Below, in pieces: positions 41,696-50,226 of a stretch of 61,817 bases of DNA. Within the stretch, counting starts at the first letter, position 1, and every line of letters begins with the position of its first letter. The stretch is from NCBI GenBank assembly GCA_002391235.1, contig DGRX01000024.1, positions 1-61,817 on the forward strand. The letters run 5' to 3'. The position numbers were made by a program, and so were the translations under genes. Source of the stretch: Treponema sp. UBA4377. Its GTDB lineage: Bacteria > Spirochaetota > Spirochaetia > Treponematales > Treponemataceae. The notes under the pieces were generated by a model. The model was not told where the DNA came from, made no database searches, and saw nothing but the letters and a program-made list of their open reading frames with translations.

Positions 41696-43561
41696 TCATT
41701 GCTTAAATTTTCCCAACAAAAGCCGCGCGTTGCCGTTTGAAGGGTTTAGATACAGACTGTATTCTAGCGCTTTTACGGCGGCCGCGGCGTCATTTTTTGC
41801 GTCATAAATGCAAGCCAAGCGGTACATTATCTGCGAGCGCATGTAATTGTCGGTCGCGCGGCTTTGGGCTCGTCCGTACAATTCCAAGGCTTTGTCCTTG
41901 CTTCCTGTGCTTGAGTAAATCATCGCCAAGTTGACCGCGCTCTCAGTCGCGGCCGCCGGACTTATGTCGTTTCCCCCGTAAGCGGCCGAATATCCGCTTT
42001 CGTAGACTGCGTATTCGTAAAGGCGCTTTGTAAGATCCGTGTTCTTTTCTGCGGCGGCAAAGTAGGCCGCGTATTCAACTTCCCACAAAGACATTCGCTG
42101 CAAGCTCAACGCCAAGTCTTCTTCAAAAGGCCGCTCGCTTCCAAGCTTGTAGCGGGCGGTCAAGAATTTAATGAACAATTCCTTTGCTTCCGAGTAGCGT
42201 TCAAGCCTTAGCAAGGTGTGAACGGCGTATTGCGCGATCGCTTCGGGATATAAGTCCGCGCCGGTGGAGTTTCGTTCCAAAACCCTGTACATTCTTCCAA
42301 GCCGCGTCCTTTCGTCGCTGGAGTCGTCAATCTTGTCTTCCAATTCAAGGGCGGCCACATACAAGGTGTCGTTGCGCGTTCTTGCCAATGATTCCTTCAT
42401 TCTAATAAGGGCGTCGCTTACCGCGACCCTTGGCCTTTCGTCAAAGCGCTTCATGTCGGTGGAAACGACTCCAGCGTCCCTCAGAGATTGAGTCAGCGGG
42501 TCGTCCATTATCCGTCGGGAACTGTTGTAGGCAAAGTTTCCGTAGGCGATTAAAGCGCTGACATTGTCGGGCCACTTTTGCGTTATGAATGTAAGCGTGT
42601 TGTAAGCGGCGCGGTCGTCGTTTCTTTGCAGGGCGTAAAGCGCGCTGTTCAAGTACATCGTTCCCAATAAGGATTCTGTCGAGCCGATTTCGGCGGAGAC
42701 TCCTTTTTCGGCGCCCAAAGTGATTTGCGCTATCAAGTCGCCTCTGATTTTTTCGGCCGCCTTGTCTTCGCCCATGTTTACGTAGCAGTCCGACAAGAGC
42801 GAGGCGATTTCTATTTGGCTAACCTTTCTGTTTTCCAAAAGGCCGTCCGCAAAACGGTCTTCGTTTTTTTCAAGGATGTCTTTCGCGGTTTGGAGGGATT
42901 CGGCGGCCTCTCCGTATTTTTTATTGTCAAAATACACAAGGCTCCAAAAGTATGCGTCGCTAGAGCTTTTCTTCCGGTCTGGAACCATTTGCGCGGCGTC
43001 GCCGTACTCGCCCTTTTTCATCGAGCAAAGCGCCGCGTTTCTAAGCCAGGCGTTGTCGCCGCTTCCGTTGTACGCGTCAATGTAAAGCGACTGCATTTGG
43101 TCAGACAAGAAAAAACTTTGTTCCCTGCTGTTTGCTTGGTCCGCCTCTTGCCTTAAATAGTATTCAGAATAAAGCGAGCCGTAGTTTGTTCCGCGCAAAA
43201 GGGCGGCGCGCTTAAAGGCTTCTTCGCTCTTTCCCTGCTTGTCCAAAAAATTACAGTAAACGGCGTTTAGTTCCAAGTTGTCGGGGTTTTTCTTTAGGCT
43301 GTTTTTAAGGGTTTTTTCGGCGGCTTTTTTTTGTTCAAGCTGAAGGTATCGTTTGTAAACGCCAATCGCTTCCATCGGACTAAGAATTTTCTTTTCGCAG
43401 GAAGCTAAAATTTTCAACGCGTCTTTAGGATAGCCCTGGGCGATGTAACGGTCGGCCTCGTCAAGCGCCGCGGTGATTGACACGGCCTTTGCCCTTGACG
43501 AGCAGGAAATCAACGTTCCGCAAAGCGCGACTGCCGCGCATACAAGCCAGGCCTTTTTCAT
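41696..43561 (-). CDS. TPR-repeat lipoprotein
   Basis: 621 residues with a signal sequence and lipobox (CGTLISC, Cys20). The rest is helical with many TPR-like pairs (EADRYIAQGYPKDALKIL; AYNTLTFITQKWPDNVSALIAYG; ALELYGRAQSRATDNYMRSQIMYRLACIYDAKNDAAAAVKALEYSLYLNPSNGNARLLLG). TPR lipoproteins usually act as scaffolds in envelope complexes; the partner is unknown. Its ATG shares one base with the nusB stop (TAATG), a classic coupling arrangement, and it is last in the alaS-SurA-nusB run. Confidence 0.85.
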   Translation of the reverse strand: MKKAWLVCAAVALCGTLISCSSRAKAVSITAALDEADRYIAQGYPKDALKILASCEKKILSPMEAIGVYKRYLQLEQKKAAEKTLKNSLKKNPDNLELNAVYCNFLDKQGKSEEAFKRAALLRGTNYGSLYSEYYLRQEADQANSREQSFFLSDQMQSLYIDAYNGSGDNAWLRNAALCSMKKGEYGDAAQMVPDRKKSSSDAYFWSLVYFDNKKYGEAAESLQTAKDILEKNEDRFADGLLENRKVSQIEIASLLSDCYVNMGEDKAAEKIRGDLIAQITLGAEKGVSAEIGSTESLLGTMYLNSALYALQRNDDRAAYNTLTFITQKWPDNVSALIAYGNFAYNSSRRIMDDPLTQSLRDAGVVSTDMKRFDERPRVAVSDALIRMKESLARTRNDTLYVAALELEDKIDDSSDERTRLGRMYRVLERNSTGADLYPEAIAQYAVHTLLRLERYSEAKELFIKFLTARYKLGSERPFEEDLALSLQRMSLWEVEYAAYFAAAEKNTDLTKRLYEYAVYESGYSAAYGGNDISPAAATESAVNLAMIYSSTGSKDKALELYGRAQSRATDNYMRSQIMYRLACIYDAKNDAAAAVKALEYSLYLNPSNGNARLLLGKFKQ

Positions 43562-43968
43562 TAGCGCAGCTCTTTTGATATGCGGTCAAGAATGCCGTTT
43601 ATAAAAGCGGCTTGGTCGTCTATGCCGAATGACTTGGCGATTTCCACCGCTTCGTTGATGATGATCGCGCTTTCCAAGTCTTTTTGGTAAATCAACGAGT
43701 AGGCGCTGACGCGCAGAATCGAAAGCGTCACTTTATTAATGCGAGAAAAGTCCCAGCTTGGAGAAAGTCGGGACTTAATTTCAGAATCTATTGAATCGAT
43801 GTTTTCCAACGTTCCGCACAACATAAGGCGGGCAAAGGTCAAGTCGTCGCCGTCCTTTTTGTTTTCAATCCAATTGAAGCTTGTGACGTCGGCGGCTTCC
43901 TTGTCCTCGTTCATGTCCCAGGAATAAAGGCCCTGGATTGCGGCAACGCGCGAATCGTGTCTGTTCAT
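43561..43968 (-). CDS. nusB: Transcription antitermination factor NusB
   Basis: 135 residues, the usual length. NusB with NusE binds boxA RNA and supports antitermination in rRNA operons. Signatures are the N-terminal RHDSRVAAIQGLYSWD, the helix with LRVSAYSLIYQKDLESAIIINEAVEIAKSFG, and the end AAFINGILDRISKELR. It lies five bases after the SurA-like gene and overlaps the TPR lipoprotein gene by one base. Confidence 0.95.
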   Translation of the reverse strand: MNRHDSRVAAIQGLYSWDMNEDKEAADVTSFNWIENKKDGDDLTFARLMLCGTLENIDSIDSEIKSRLSPSWDFSRINKVTLSILRVSAYSLIYQKDLESAIIINEAVEIAKSFGIDDQAAFINGILDRISKELR

Positions 43969-43973
43969 TCAAG

Positions 43974-45068
43974 TTACCACGAAAGAAGCTTGATCAAATC
44001 ATCGCCGGTCTTTTTGCGATTTACGTTCTCCGGAGTGTTGAGTGATTTGATTGTTTCTTGGCGCTTTTGCTCCAAGAAAGACAACTGCTTTGTCTGCGTT
44101 ACAAGAGCGCGAATTGTTTCGTAAATGGTTTGCGTTGATTCGGGGCGAACGACGTCGCTGATTTCCAAAGCTTTGAAAGGATATTTCTCAAGGACAATGT
44201 AGAACTGCCACACTTGGCCGGCGTCCATGATTTCAGAAGGCTTGTTCAAGTCTCCGTCAAAAATCTTAAGCAACTCGTCGTATGTAACGCCAAGCTGGGC
44301 CGCGTGCTGCTGGACTTTCATCAAGTACAAGTCGCCGGCGCCATAGCCCGCTTCTTTGGGATTCTGTCCGTCGCGGCGCATTTGCTCGATTGTTTTTTTG
44401 CCGCTCTTAACGTCTTTAAGCAAGCCCTCCAGCTTTACGCGGGCAGCCAAGGGATCGGAATCTTTTGGCACGGCAACCAAGAACATCTTGAGGCTGTCGG
44501 GGCGGATAAACTGGGTCTTGTTCAATTCATAGTAGTCGCGGATTTCTTTGTCTGTGGCGGAAATCTTCTGCAATTCCTGCTGGTTTTGGGACAAAAGGTA
44601 GCGTCTCCAAATAAGGTCCGGGCGGATGATTTGGCTTTTAACCTCGTCAACGCTCATGCCTGTTTGGTCCTTTACAAAGTCGGAAAAGTTCATTTTCTTG
44701 TTCGCCATGACAAGGTCGTTCAATTCCTTTTCGGAATAAACGCGGGGCAAGTTCAACTGCTGGGAAATATTAGCCAAAAACGCTTCGTCAAGTTCAGAGG
44801 CTGAAACTGTAACGCCGGCTTTTTTCGCGGCCTGGAGAATCAACTTTTGGTTGATGATTGTTTCAAAGGTCTGCGCGCGTTCCTGGGGAGTCAGCTTTCT
44901 TCCCGCTTCCTTTTCTTGCGTGTCAACGATGTCCTTGACTTCCTTCACGGTGACAACTTCAGTGTCCGTGATTTTTACAACTGCAAGTTGTTGGTAGAGC
45001 GAAGCCTGCGCTGTGGCGGCAAAAAGGCCGGCCAAAACAATGAATGTTCCAATAGCAAGTTTTTTCAT
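43974..45068 (-). CDS. SurA-like periplasmic chaperone / peptidyl-prolyl isomerase family
   Basis: 364 residues. A signal peptide (about residues 1-22, ending AQA) leads to a SurA N-terminal-type helical domain (VVTVKEVKDIVDTQEKEAGRKLTP; FETIINQKLILQAAKKAGVTVSASELDEAF). A region that may be a degenerate parvulin domain follows (about 190-300), and a C-terminal helix closes the chaperone module. It probably escorts outer-membrane or surface proteins through the periplasm. The isomerase motif is not clear, so chaperone activity is the safer guess. The ATG follows AAAGGAA. It lies 73 bases downstream of alaS. Confidence 0.8.
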   Translation of the reverse strand: MKKLAIGTFIVLAGLFAATAQASLYQQLAVVKITDTEVVTVKEVKDIVDTQEKEAGRKLTPQERAQTFETIINQKLILQAAKKAGVTVSASELDEAFLANISQQLNLPRVYSEKELNDLVMANKKMNFSDFVKDQTGMSVDEVKSQIIRPDLIWRRYLLSQNQQELQKISATDKEIRDYYELNKTQFIRPDSLKMFLVAVPKDSDPLAARVKLEGLLKDVKSGKKTIEQMRRDGQNPKEAGYGAGDLYLMKVQQHAAQLGVTYDELLKIFDGDLNKPSEIMDAGQVWQFYIVLEKYPFKALEISDVVRPESTQTIYETIRALVTQTKQLSFLEQKRQETIKSLNTPENVNRKKTGDDLIKLLSW

Positions 45069-45141
45069 ACAATATTCCTTTTATGTGTTTTAAACCACTT
45101 AAGTTTCCGTTTGGTTACAAAAAAATGTCGCCTTTTGGCCG

Positions 45142-46968
45142 TTACTGCTTGTCCAGCGGCAAGCCTCCGCTGATTACAGCGCGGATTCTGCGCACTCCGG
45201 CGCTTGACGACTGCTCCTTTGTAATCTTAAAGTCTCCGATTTGGGCCGTATGCTGAACGTGGGGGCCGCCGCAAACTTCCTTGCTGAACCAGTCAGTCTT
45301 GGGGTCGCGGCCGATTGTGTAAACCTTTACGTCCTCACCGTATTTATTTGTAAAGAGGGCCCTGGCTCCTTCTTCCTTGGCTTTTTCGAGCGGAAGAATT
45401 TCCATCGTGACCGGAAGGTCTTCCTTAATCTTTTGGTTCACGATGTCCTCAACCTTCTTGATTTCCTCGGGAGTCATCGGCCGCTCAAAGGTAAAGTCAA
45501 AGCGCATGCGCTCGTTGTTTATGTTGCTGCCTTTTTGCGCGACCTGGTCGCCGAGCACGTCCACAAGCGCCTGTTGCAAAAGGTGGGTGGCCGTATGGTA
45601 CTTTGTCGTGATTTCAGACTGTTCGGCCAAGCCTCCCTTGGCCTTTCCGGCGTCAAGGCTCTTTGAGGCCTCCTGGTGCTTTCGCTCCGCTTCCTTAAAG
45701 CCTTCGACGTCAACCGTAAAGCCGTGCTCGGCTCCCAATTCCTGGGTAAGCTCAAGCGGGTAGCCAAAGGTGTCGTACAAGCGGAAGGCGACCTTGCCTG
45801 AAATTTCCTTTTTGGGGTTTTTCATAAGGTTTGGAAGCATTTTTTGGAACTCGGCCTCGCCGTTTTTAAGCGTAAGGCGGAAGCGTTCCTCTTCCGCGCC
45901 AAGTTCCTTGAAAATCTTTTCTTTGTTTTGCTCTAGCTCGGGGTAGGCGTTCTTGAAGTTGGCCACGACAGCGTCCGCGATTTGCGGCAAGAAAGACTTG
46001 TCGATTCCCAGCTTCATTCCGTGGCGGACGGCGCGGCGGATAAGGCGGCGCAAAACGTAGCCGGCTCCAAGGTTTGAGGGAGTCACGCCCCGCTGGTCGC
46101 CCAAAATGAAGGTTGCCGCGCGGCTGTGGTCGGCTATGATGCGGACGCTCTTGTCCTTTTCTTCGTCGCTTCCGTATTTGTAGGAGGAAAGTTCCTCTAT
46201 TTTATTGATGATGGGCTGGAAGACTTCCGTAAGGTAAACCGAAGTCTTTCCCTGCAAAATGCAGTTTGTTCGCTCCAAGCCCATGCCTGTGTCGACGTTC
46301 TGCTTGGGAAGGGGCTCCAAGGTCTTTTCGTCCTTGCGGTTGAACTGCATGAAAACGTTGTTCCAGATTTCCATCCAGTTGGCGGAATCCGTTCCCTTGT
46401 TGCTGCCCTGGGGCGGAAGGCCTTCGCCGACCCAGTAGAAAATCTCTGTGTCGGGGCCGCAAGGTCCTGTCGGGCCGGCCGCCCACCAGTTGTCGCTTGC
46501 CGGAAGGTAGGCGATTTTGTCTTCGGGCATGCCGTTTTCTTTCCAGTAGTTGGCCGCGTCCTCGTCGCGGGGAGCGTTTTCGTCTCCGGCAAAGACTGTG
46601 ACCGAAATCTTTTTGGGGTCAAGGCCAAGCCATTTGGGGCTTGTCAAAAATTCGTAGGAGAAGGCGATTGATTCCTTTTTGAAATAGTCTCCCAAAGACC
46701 AGTTTCCGAGCATTTCAAAGCAAGTAAGGTGGCTGGGGTCGCCGACTTCGTCAATGTCGCCGGTGCGGATGCACTTTTGGTAGTCGGTCAGGCGCGTTCC
46801 GGCCGGGTGCTTTTCGCCCAAAAGGTAGGGGACAAGCGGGTGCATTCCGGCTGTGGTAAAAAGAACCGACGGGTCATTTTCAGGAATCAGGGACTGGCCT
46901 GAAATCTCAACATGGTTTTTGCTCTTGAAAAATTCAATGTACTTAGAGCGTAATTCGTTAGCGGTCAT
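45142..46968 (-). CDS. alaS: Alanyl-tRNA synthetase, short spirochaete form
   Basis: 608 residues against about 875 in most bacteria. Present are the class II catalytic core (FTTAGMHPLVPYLLG, TCFEMLGNWSLGDYFK, GPCGPDTEIFYW, MDTG-type VDTGMGLERT), the tRNA-recognition helices and the editing domain with zinc/water ligands HTATHLLQQAL and CGGPHVQH. The C-terminal DHHA1/C-Ala oligomerisation part is missing; it ends soon after the editing domain. Short AlaRS enzymes are known from spirochaetes, so this is probably native rather than truncated by mutation. The promoter is TTGACT, 17 bases, TATAAT (47006-46978), with nine bases to the ATG. Confidence 0.96.
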   Translation of the reverse strand: MTANELRSKYIEFFKSKNHVEISGQSLIPENDPSVLFTTAGMHPLVPYLLGEKHPAGTRLTDYQKCIRTGDIDEVGDPSHLTCFEMLGNWSLGDYFKKESIAFSYEFLTSPKWLGLDPKKISVTVFAGDENAPRDEDAANYWKENGMPEDKIAYLPASDNWWAAGPTGPCGPDTEIFYWVGEGLPPQGSNKGTDSANWMEIWNNVFMQFNRKDEKTLEPLPKQNVDTGMGLERTNCILQGKTSVYLTEVFQPIINKIEELSSYKYGSDEEKDKSVRIIADHSRAATFILGDQRGVTPSNLGAGYVLRRLIRRAVRHGMKLGIDKSFLPQIADAVVANFKNAYPELEQNKEKIFKELGAEEERFRLTLKNGEAEFQKMLPNLMKNPKKEISGKVAFRLYDTFGYPLELTQELGAEHGFTVDVEGFKEAERKHQEASKSLDAGKAKGGLAEQSEITTKYHTATHLLQQALVDVLGDQVAQKGSNINNERMRFDFTFERPMTPEEIKKVEDIVNQKIKEDLPVTMEILPLEKAKEEGARALFTNKYGEDVKVYTIGRDPKTDWFSKEVCGGPHVQHTAQIGDFKITKEQSSSAGVRRIRAVISGGLPLDKQ

Positions 46969-46977
46969 AGTCTTTCA

Positions 46978-47006
46978 ATTATATTGAATTGAAATGCGCT
47001 AGTCAA
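46978..47006 (-). promoter_or_regulatory. alaS promoter, probably leaderless
   Basis: TTGACT (47006-47001), 17 bases, TATAAT (46983-46978), nine bases to the ATG at 46968, no ribosome-binding site. Confidence 0.75.
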
Positions 47007-47011
47007 TAAGC

Positions 47012-47448
47012 CCGTTTGTCCGGGGCGGCGGCGTTATCTAGAAAAAACAAAAAAGCGCGGGCTTTATAGGCGGGTCCCAGCGACGAAAAAAAATGACTTA
47101 GGTTCCCCCCGCCATCCGCTTGCGGCTTACTGCCTACGGCCAAGCCGCTTCGCTGGCAGGGCCCCACCAAGTCTTTTTTTTCTGCGTCCCGCCCCTCTTT
47201 GCCCGCGCTTTTTTATCGTTTGTATGGCAGCCGCCCCGGACAAACGGAATGGAAGAATATCAAAAACACGCGAAGGAGTCGTGCGGTCGGCGGAAACTCT
47301 CAACTTGCCCCTGCCGCGCTAGCGGCAGACGTAAATAGTTACAAGGGGCAAATTGCGAGTAGCGACGATATCTAGCGGTTCCGACGAACGCGCGGCGACT
47401 GGGAGTGTTTTGGTTTTTATGCTATGCCCGCCTGTCCGGGGCGGGCGG
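47012..47448. repeat. Two overlapping very long inverted repeats
   Basis: A 21-base GC-rich arm (47012-47032) recurs inverted at 47227-47247 and direct at 47428-47448, with one to a few changes. Between the first two, further pieces pair (GCGCGGGC near 47055 with GCCCGCGC near 47202; AAAAAAAATGACTT near 47086 with AAGTCTTTTTTTT near 47169). Between the second and third, more pieces pair (TTGCCCCT 47304-47311 with AGGGGCAA 47344-47351; AAAACAC-type arms near 47264 and 47407). The result is two head-to-tail hairpins of about 220-240 bases. No credible gene lies in this 517-base gap. Confidence 0.65.
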
Positions 47449-47450
47449 GC

Positions 47451-47479
47451 TTGCAAGCATTTTGTTTCTGTTATAAAAT
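47451..47479 (+). promoter_or_regulatory. Promoter of the binding-protein-like gene, probably leaderless
   Basis: TTGCAA (47451-47456), 17 bases, TAAAAT (47474-47479), six bases to the ATG at 47486. It starts right after the end of the long inverted repeat. Confidence 0.7.
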
Positions 47480-47485
47480 AGCGGC

Positions 47486-48649
47486 ATGCTAAAGAGAAGA
47501 ACTTGGATTTTAATCGCGGCGGGAGCGGCTGTCTTGCTGGCTCTTGTTTTGGCCGTTGCCGCGAGAGTCAATTCAAAAACAATAAAGGTGGCCTTTTACG
47601 GCGTGGACCAAAGGGCTCAAAGCGCCATACAGCTTGAGATTGACGAAATGTCTTTGCCAAGGGTCCGCTATTACGTTTTGGACGCAAAGGCCCCGCTCCC
47701 AAAAAACGTCCACAAAAAATACACAATGCTCTTTGCGAACAATTCCTTTGACTTGAACAGCCGCGCCCAAAAACTGGTTCCGGCGAACGAAAGCCTTTTT
47801 GAACTTTTGCCGACTTCGATACGCAAAGCCACAGCTTACGGAAACGGCCATTACGCGCTTCCGCTGCTTTTGGACCATTTTGAAATCGCCTACTACCAAA
47901 TTTCAGAAAGCAAGCTTGGCTTGTCCCGTCCCAAAAGTTACGGCGAGCTTTTGCGCTATTTGGAGGCGCTCAAGGGGAACGTTGAGATGCCGCTTGTTTG
48001 CGCGGGAGCGGAGGACAAGGACCTTTTTGGCTTTGTAAGCGCCATGGCCCAGCTTCTTTACGGGGCCGAGGGCTATAAAAAAGCGGTCGCGGTCTTGCGC
48101 GAGTCTTCCAATTTGAACAAGGCCAACTTGCCCGAGGAAATAACCCGCGTTCTTGACGAAATCAAGGCGCTGCAGCAAAAAGAGCTTCTTTTTCCAAAGT
48201 GGACCAGGACTTCCAAAAAGGACATTGATTATTTTATGCAGGAGCGAAAGATCGGCGCCGTCGCGATGCTTTTGAGCCAAAGGCGCGACATCGAATACAA
48301 TTTGGTAAAGTATTACGATTCTGATTGCTTTCCCCGCTACGACGCCAGCATTGAGCGCGGAATCGTCGCGCCGCAGCTTGTGGCCGTCTTGCTGAAGAAC
48401 AAAAAAGATTCGTCTTTGATTTTGGGCCACTTGGTCAGCTCCGACGTCCAGGCGGCGCTTTCAAACCAAAGCTTCCTCGCGCCCGTCGCATCCAGGGCCG
48501 AAGCCTACGACCGCCAAGCGGACGACGTCCGTTTTTGGGCGGCCTCTTGCGCCGCTGGCCCCTTGAATTCGATCGAGCAAGAATGTGAAAGCGCCGAAGA
48601 GCGCCGACATTTGTTGGCCCAGAAAATCCGCGCCTACTTGGAGTACTAA
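47486..48649 (+). CDS. Exported protein resembling an extracellular solute-binding protein
   Basis: 387 residues with one N-terminal helix (WILIAAGAAVLLALVLAVAA), probably an uncleaved anchor or signal. The mature part has the alternating strand-helix pattern of family 1 binding proteins (KTIKVAFYGVDQRA; GNGHYALPLLLDHFEIAYYQISESKLGLSRPKSYGELLRYLEAL; IGAVAMLLSQRRDIEYN). No permease genes are nearby, so a transport role is uncertain. The next gene's ATG directly follows its stop, so the two form an operon. Confidence 0.72.
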   Translation: MLKRRTWILIAAGAAVLLALVLAVAARVNSKTIKVAFYGVDQRAQSAIQLEIDEMSLPRVRYYVLDAKAPLPKNVHKKYTMLFANNSFDLNSRAQKLVPANESLFELLPTSIRKATAYGNGHYALPLLLDHFEIAYYQISESKLGLSRPKSYGELLRYLEALKGNVEMPLVCAGAEDKDLFGFVSAMAQLLYGAEGYKKAVAVLRESSNLNKANLPEEITRVLDEIKALQQKELLFPKWTRTSKKDIDYFMQERKIGAVAMLLSQRRDIEYNLVKYYDSDCFPRYDASIERGIVAPQLVAVLLKNKKDSSLILGHLVSSDVQAALSNQSFLAPVASRAEAYDRQADDVRFWAASCAAGPLNSIEQECESAEERRHLLAQKIRAYLEY

Positions 48650-50194
48650 ATGAGAAAATTTTTAGCCGCATTTTTTGTATTGATAGCCGCGGCGCTTCTT
48701 GTGATTTTGCTGACAAAAAAAACTTCCGAAGTGTCCGAAAAAGTTTTGTCCGACAGCGGTTCCCAAAATTCCGAGCAGGGGGCGGGCGGCCATTCCGACT
48801 CGGAAAATCCGCTTGGCGTTGAAGACCAAAACGTTGTCTCCTTTATGCCCTTAAAGCCCGACGAAACTTTGCTTAGCTCGATGGGAATCGATTTGGACGG
48901 CGACAATTTGGACGACGAAATCTTGGTCGTTAAAAAAGCCGGCAACCCTTACTTGTATTTAATAATCGGCCTTTACAATTCGGCCACAACCTTGTACGAC
49001 AGAGTCAGCGAGTTAAAGACCGAAGTGACGCAATTCAAGTCCTTTTCTTACAACGGAATGGACGTTACCGGCGACCACAGGACCGCTTTGGTTTACCAGG
49101 GCTTTACCGACGATGGAAGCGCTGTCCTGCAAATGTACTTTTGCTCCCGCCGCGGCTTGACAAAAATCGGCGACTTTAAAAGCGACGGAACGATTTTCAT
49201 CCAGCAATACAACAGAACCGAAACCTACGAACTTTCGCAGTCGTCGGGCAGAAGCTTTCCCGTTTGGACTTATTCGAGCGACACTCGCGAAGGCGCGGGA
49301 AGCCTAAGCCAAGTTCAAACCGAGTACGACTGGAACCCCGACTTGCAGCGCTACGTGCAGGCGCGCCAGGTTTTTGTCGCCGGAAAAAACATCGCGGCGG
49401 AAGCCTTGGCAAAGATTCAGGACGGAACGGTTGAGACGTTCGCCAACTATTTGAACGGCCTTTGGTACAAGACCGACAACGAGGACGACGAAATCCGCTA
49501 CATTTTCTTGGACTACAAAAACGCCGAGGTCATTTTCTTGGCCGGAGACTCGCAGGAAGTTTACAATTGGCAAAACTCAAACCTTTACAGAAACGGCATT
49601 TATTTAAGCACTGTAAACGCCTCGATCGAAAACCTGCGCCGCCGCTTTGACATAAGCCTTACGGGCCTTGACGAAATGCGCGTCCACGTTTACGACGACG
49701 TCCGAATGAGAATCGGCGCCGACGCCTTGTGGAACGGCAACTACAAAAAGATGAAGGGCGCGCATGAGTTTCCGTCAAACGAAATCGACACGGCGGACTT
49801 GGAGGAATTGCGCTCGCGCCTGGAAGAGATAAAGGAGTGGTCCGCTCCCGACGGCGCCTTGATAGCCTTTAAAAACGGAGCGTATACGATTCAAAACGAA
49901 AGCGTTCGCGAAAGCGGCGTTTACTTTGTTTCGCAAATACAATCGGCCTTTGTCATTCAATTCAACTCGCAGTCCGCCGACCGCTATATTGGAAACGTTT
50001 ACTTGATTCGATACGGAACAAAAACAGTTGAGCCGACCGCAAAGGAAAAGCAGCGGGGCAAGAAAGCCTCTGTGGTTGTTGACAAAAACACTTTGGTCTT
50101 GCAGCCGGCGGAGATAATGTCCAACACCGCCTACGAAATCTCCGGCCGAGCCATAAGCCTTAGCGCGGAGATTGAAGGCGACAGCCGCCCGTGA
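48650..50194 (+). CDS. Exported protein of unknown function
   Basis: 514 residues. An N-terminal helix (FLAAFFVLIAAALLVILL) is followed by a Ser/Gly/Glu-rich linker (about 25-65) and a beta-rich part containing LDGDNLDDEILVV, an FG-GAP/calcium-like segment. The central region WTYSSDTREGAGSLSQVQTEYDWNPDLQRYVQARQ and GLWYKTDNEDDEIRYIFLDYKNAEVIFLAGDSQEVYNW is of lipocalin-like appearance. Similar long treponemal proteins have been annotated as pallilysin-related adhesins, but I see no HExxH protease motif here and cannot confirm the link. It begins at the base after the previous stop. Confidence 0.68.
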   Translation: MRKFLAAFFVLIAAALLVILLTKKTSEVSEKVLSDSGSQNSEQGAGGHSDSENPLGVEDQNVVSFMPLKPDETLLSSMGIDLDGDNLDDEILVVKKAGNPYLYLIIGLYNSATTLYDRVSELKTEVTQFKSFSYNGMDVTGDHRTALVYQGFTDDGSAVLQMYFCSRRGLTKIGDFKSDGTIFIQQYNRTETYELSQSSGRSFPVWTYSSDTREGAGSLSQVQTEYDWNPDLQRYVQARQVFVAGKNIAAEALAKIQDGTVETFANYLNGLWYKTDNEDDEIRYIFLDYKNAEVIFLAGDSQEVYNWQNSNLYRNGIYLSTVNASIENLRRRFDISLTGLDEMRVHVYDDVRMRIGADALWNGNYKKMKGAHEFPSNEIDTADLEELRSRLEEIKEWSAPDGALIAFKNGAYTIQNESVRESGVYFVSQIQSAFVIQFNSQSADRYIGNVYLIRYGTKTVEPTAKEKQRGKKASVVVDKNTLVLQPAEIMSNTAYEISGRAISLSAEIEGDSRP

Positions 50195-50226
50195 TATTGA
50201 AGGAAAGGCGCCAATAGTTGCGAACG

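Noticed and set aside
45142..46968. alaS as a broken gene because of its short length
   Set aside because: The reading frame ends cleanly after the editing domain, and short AlaRS is known in spirochaetes.
47120..47338. Small open frame within the long inverted repeat
   Set aside because: It has no ribosome-binding site and lies inside palindromic sequence; composition is not gene-like.
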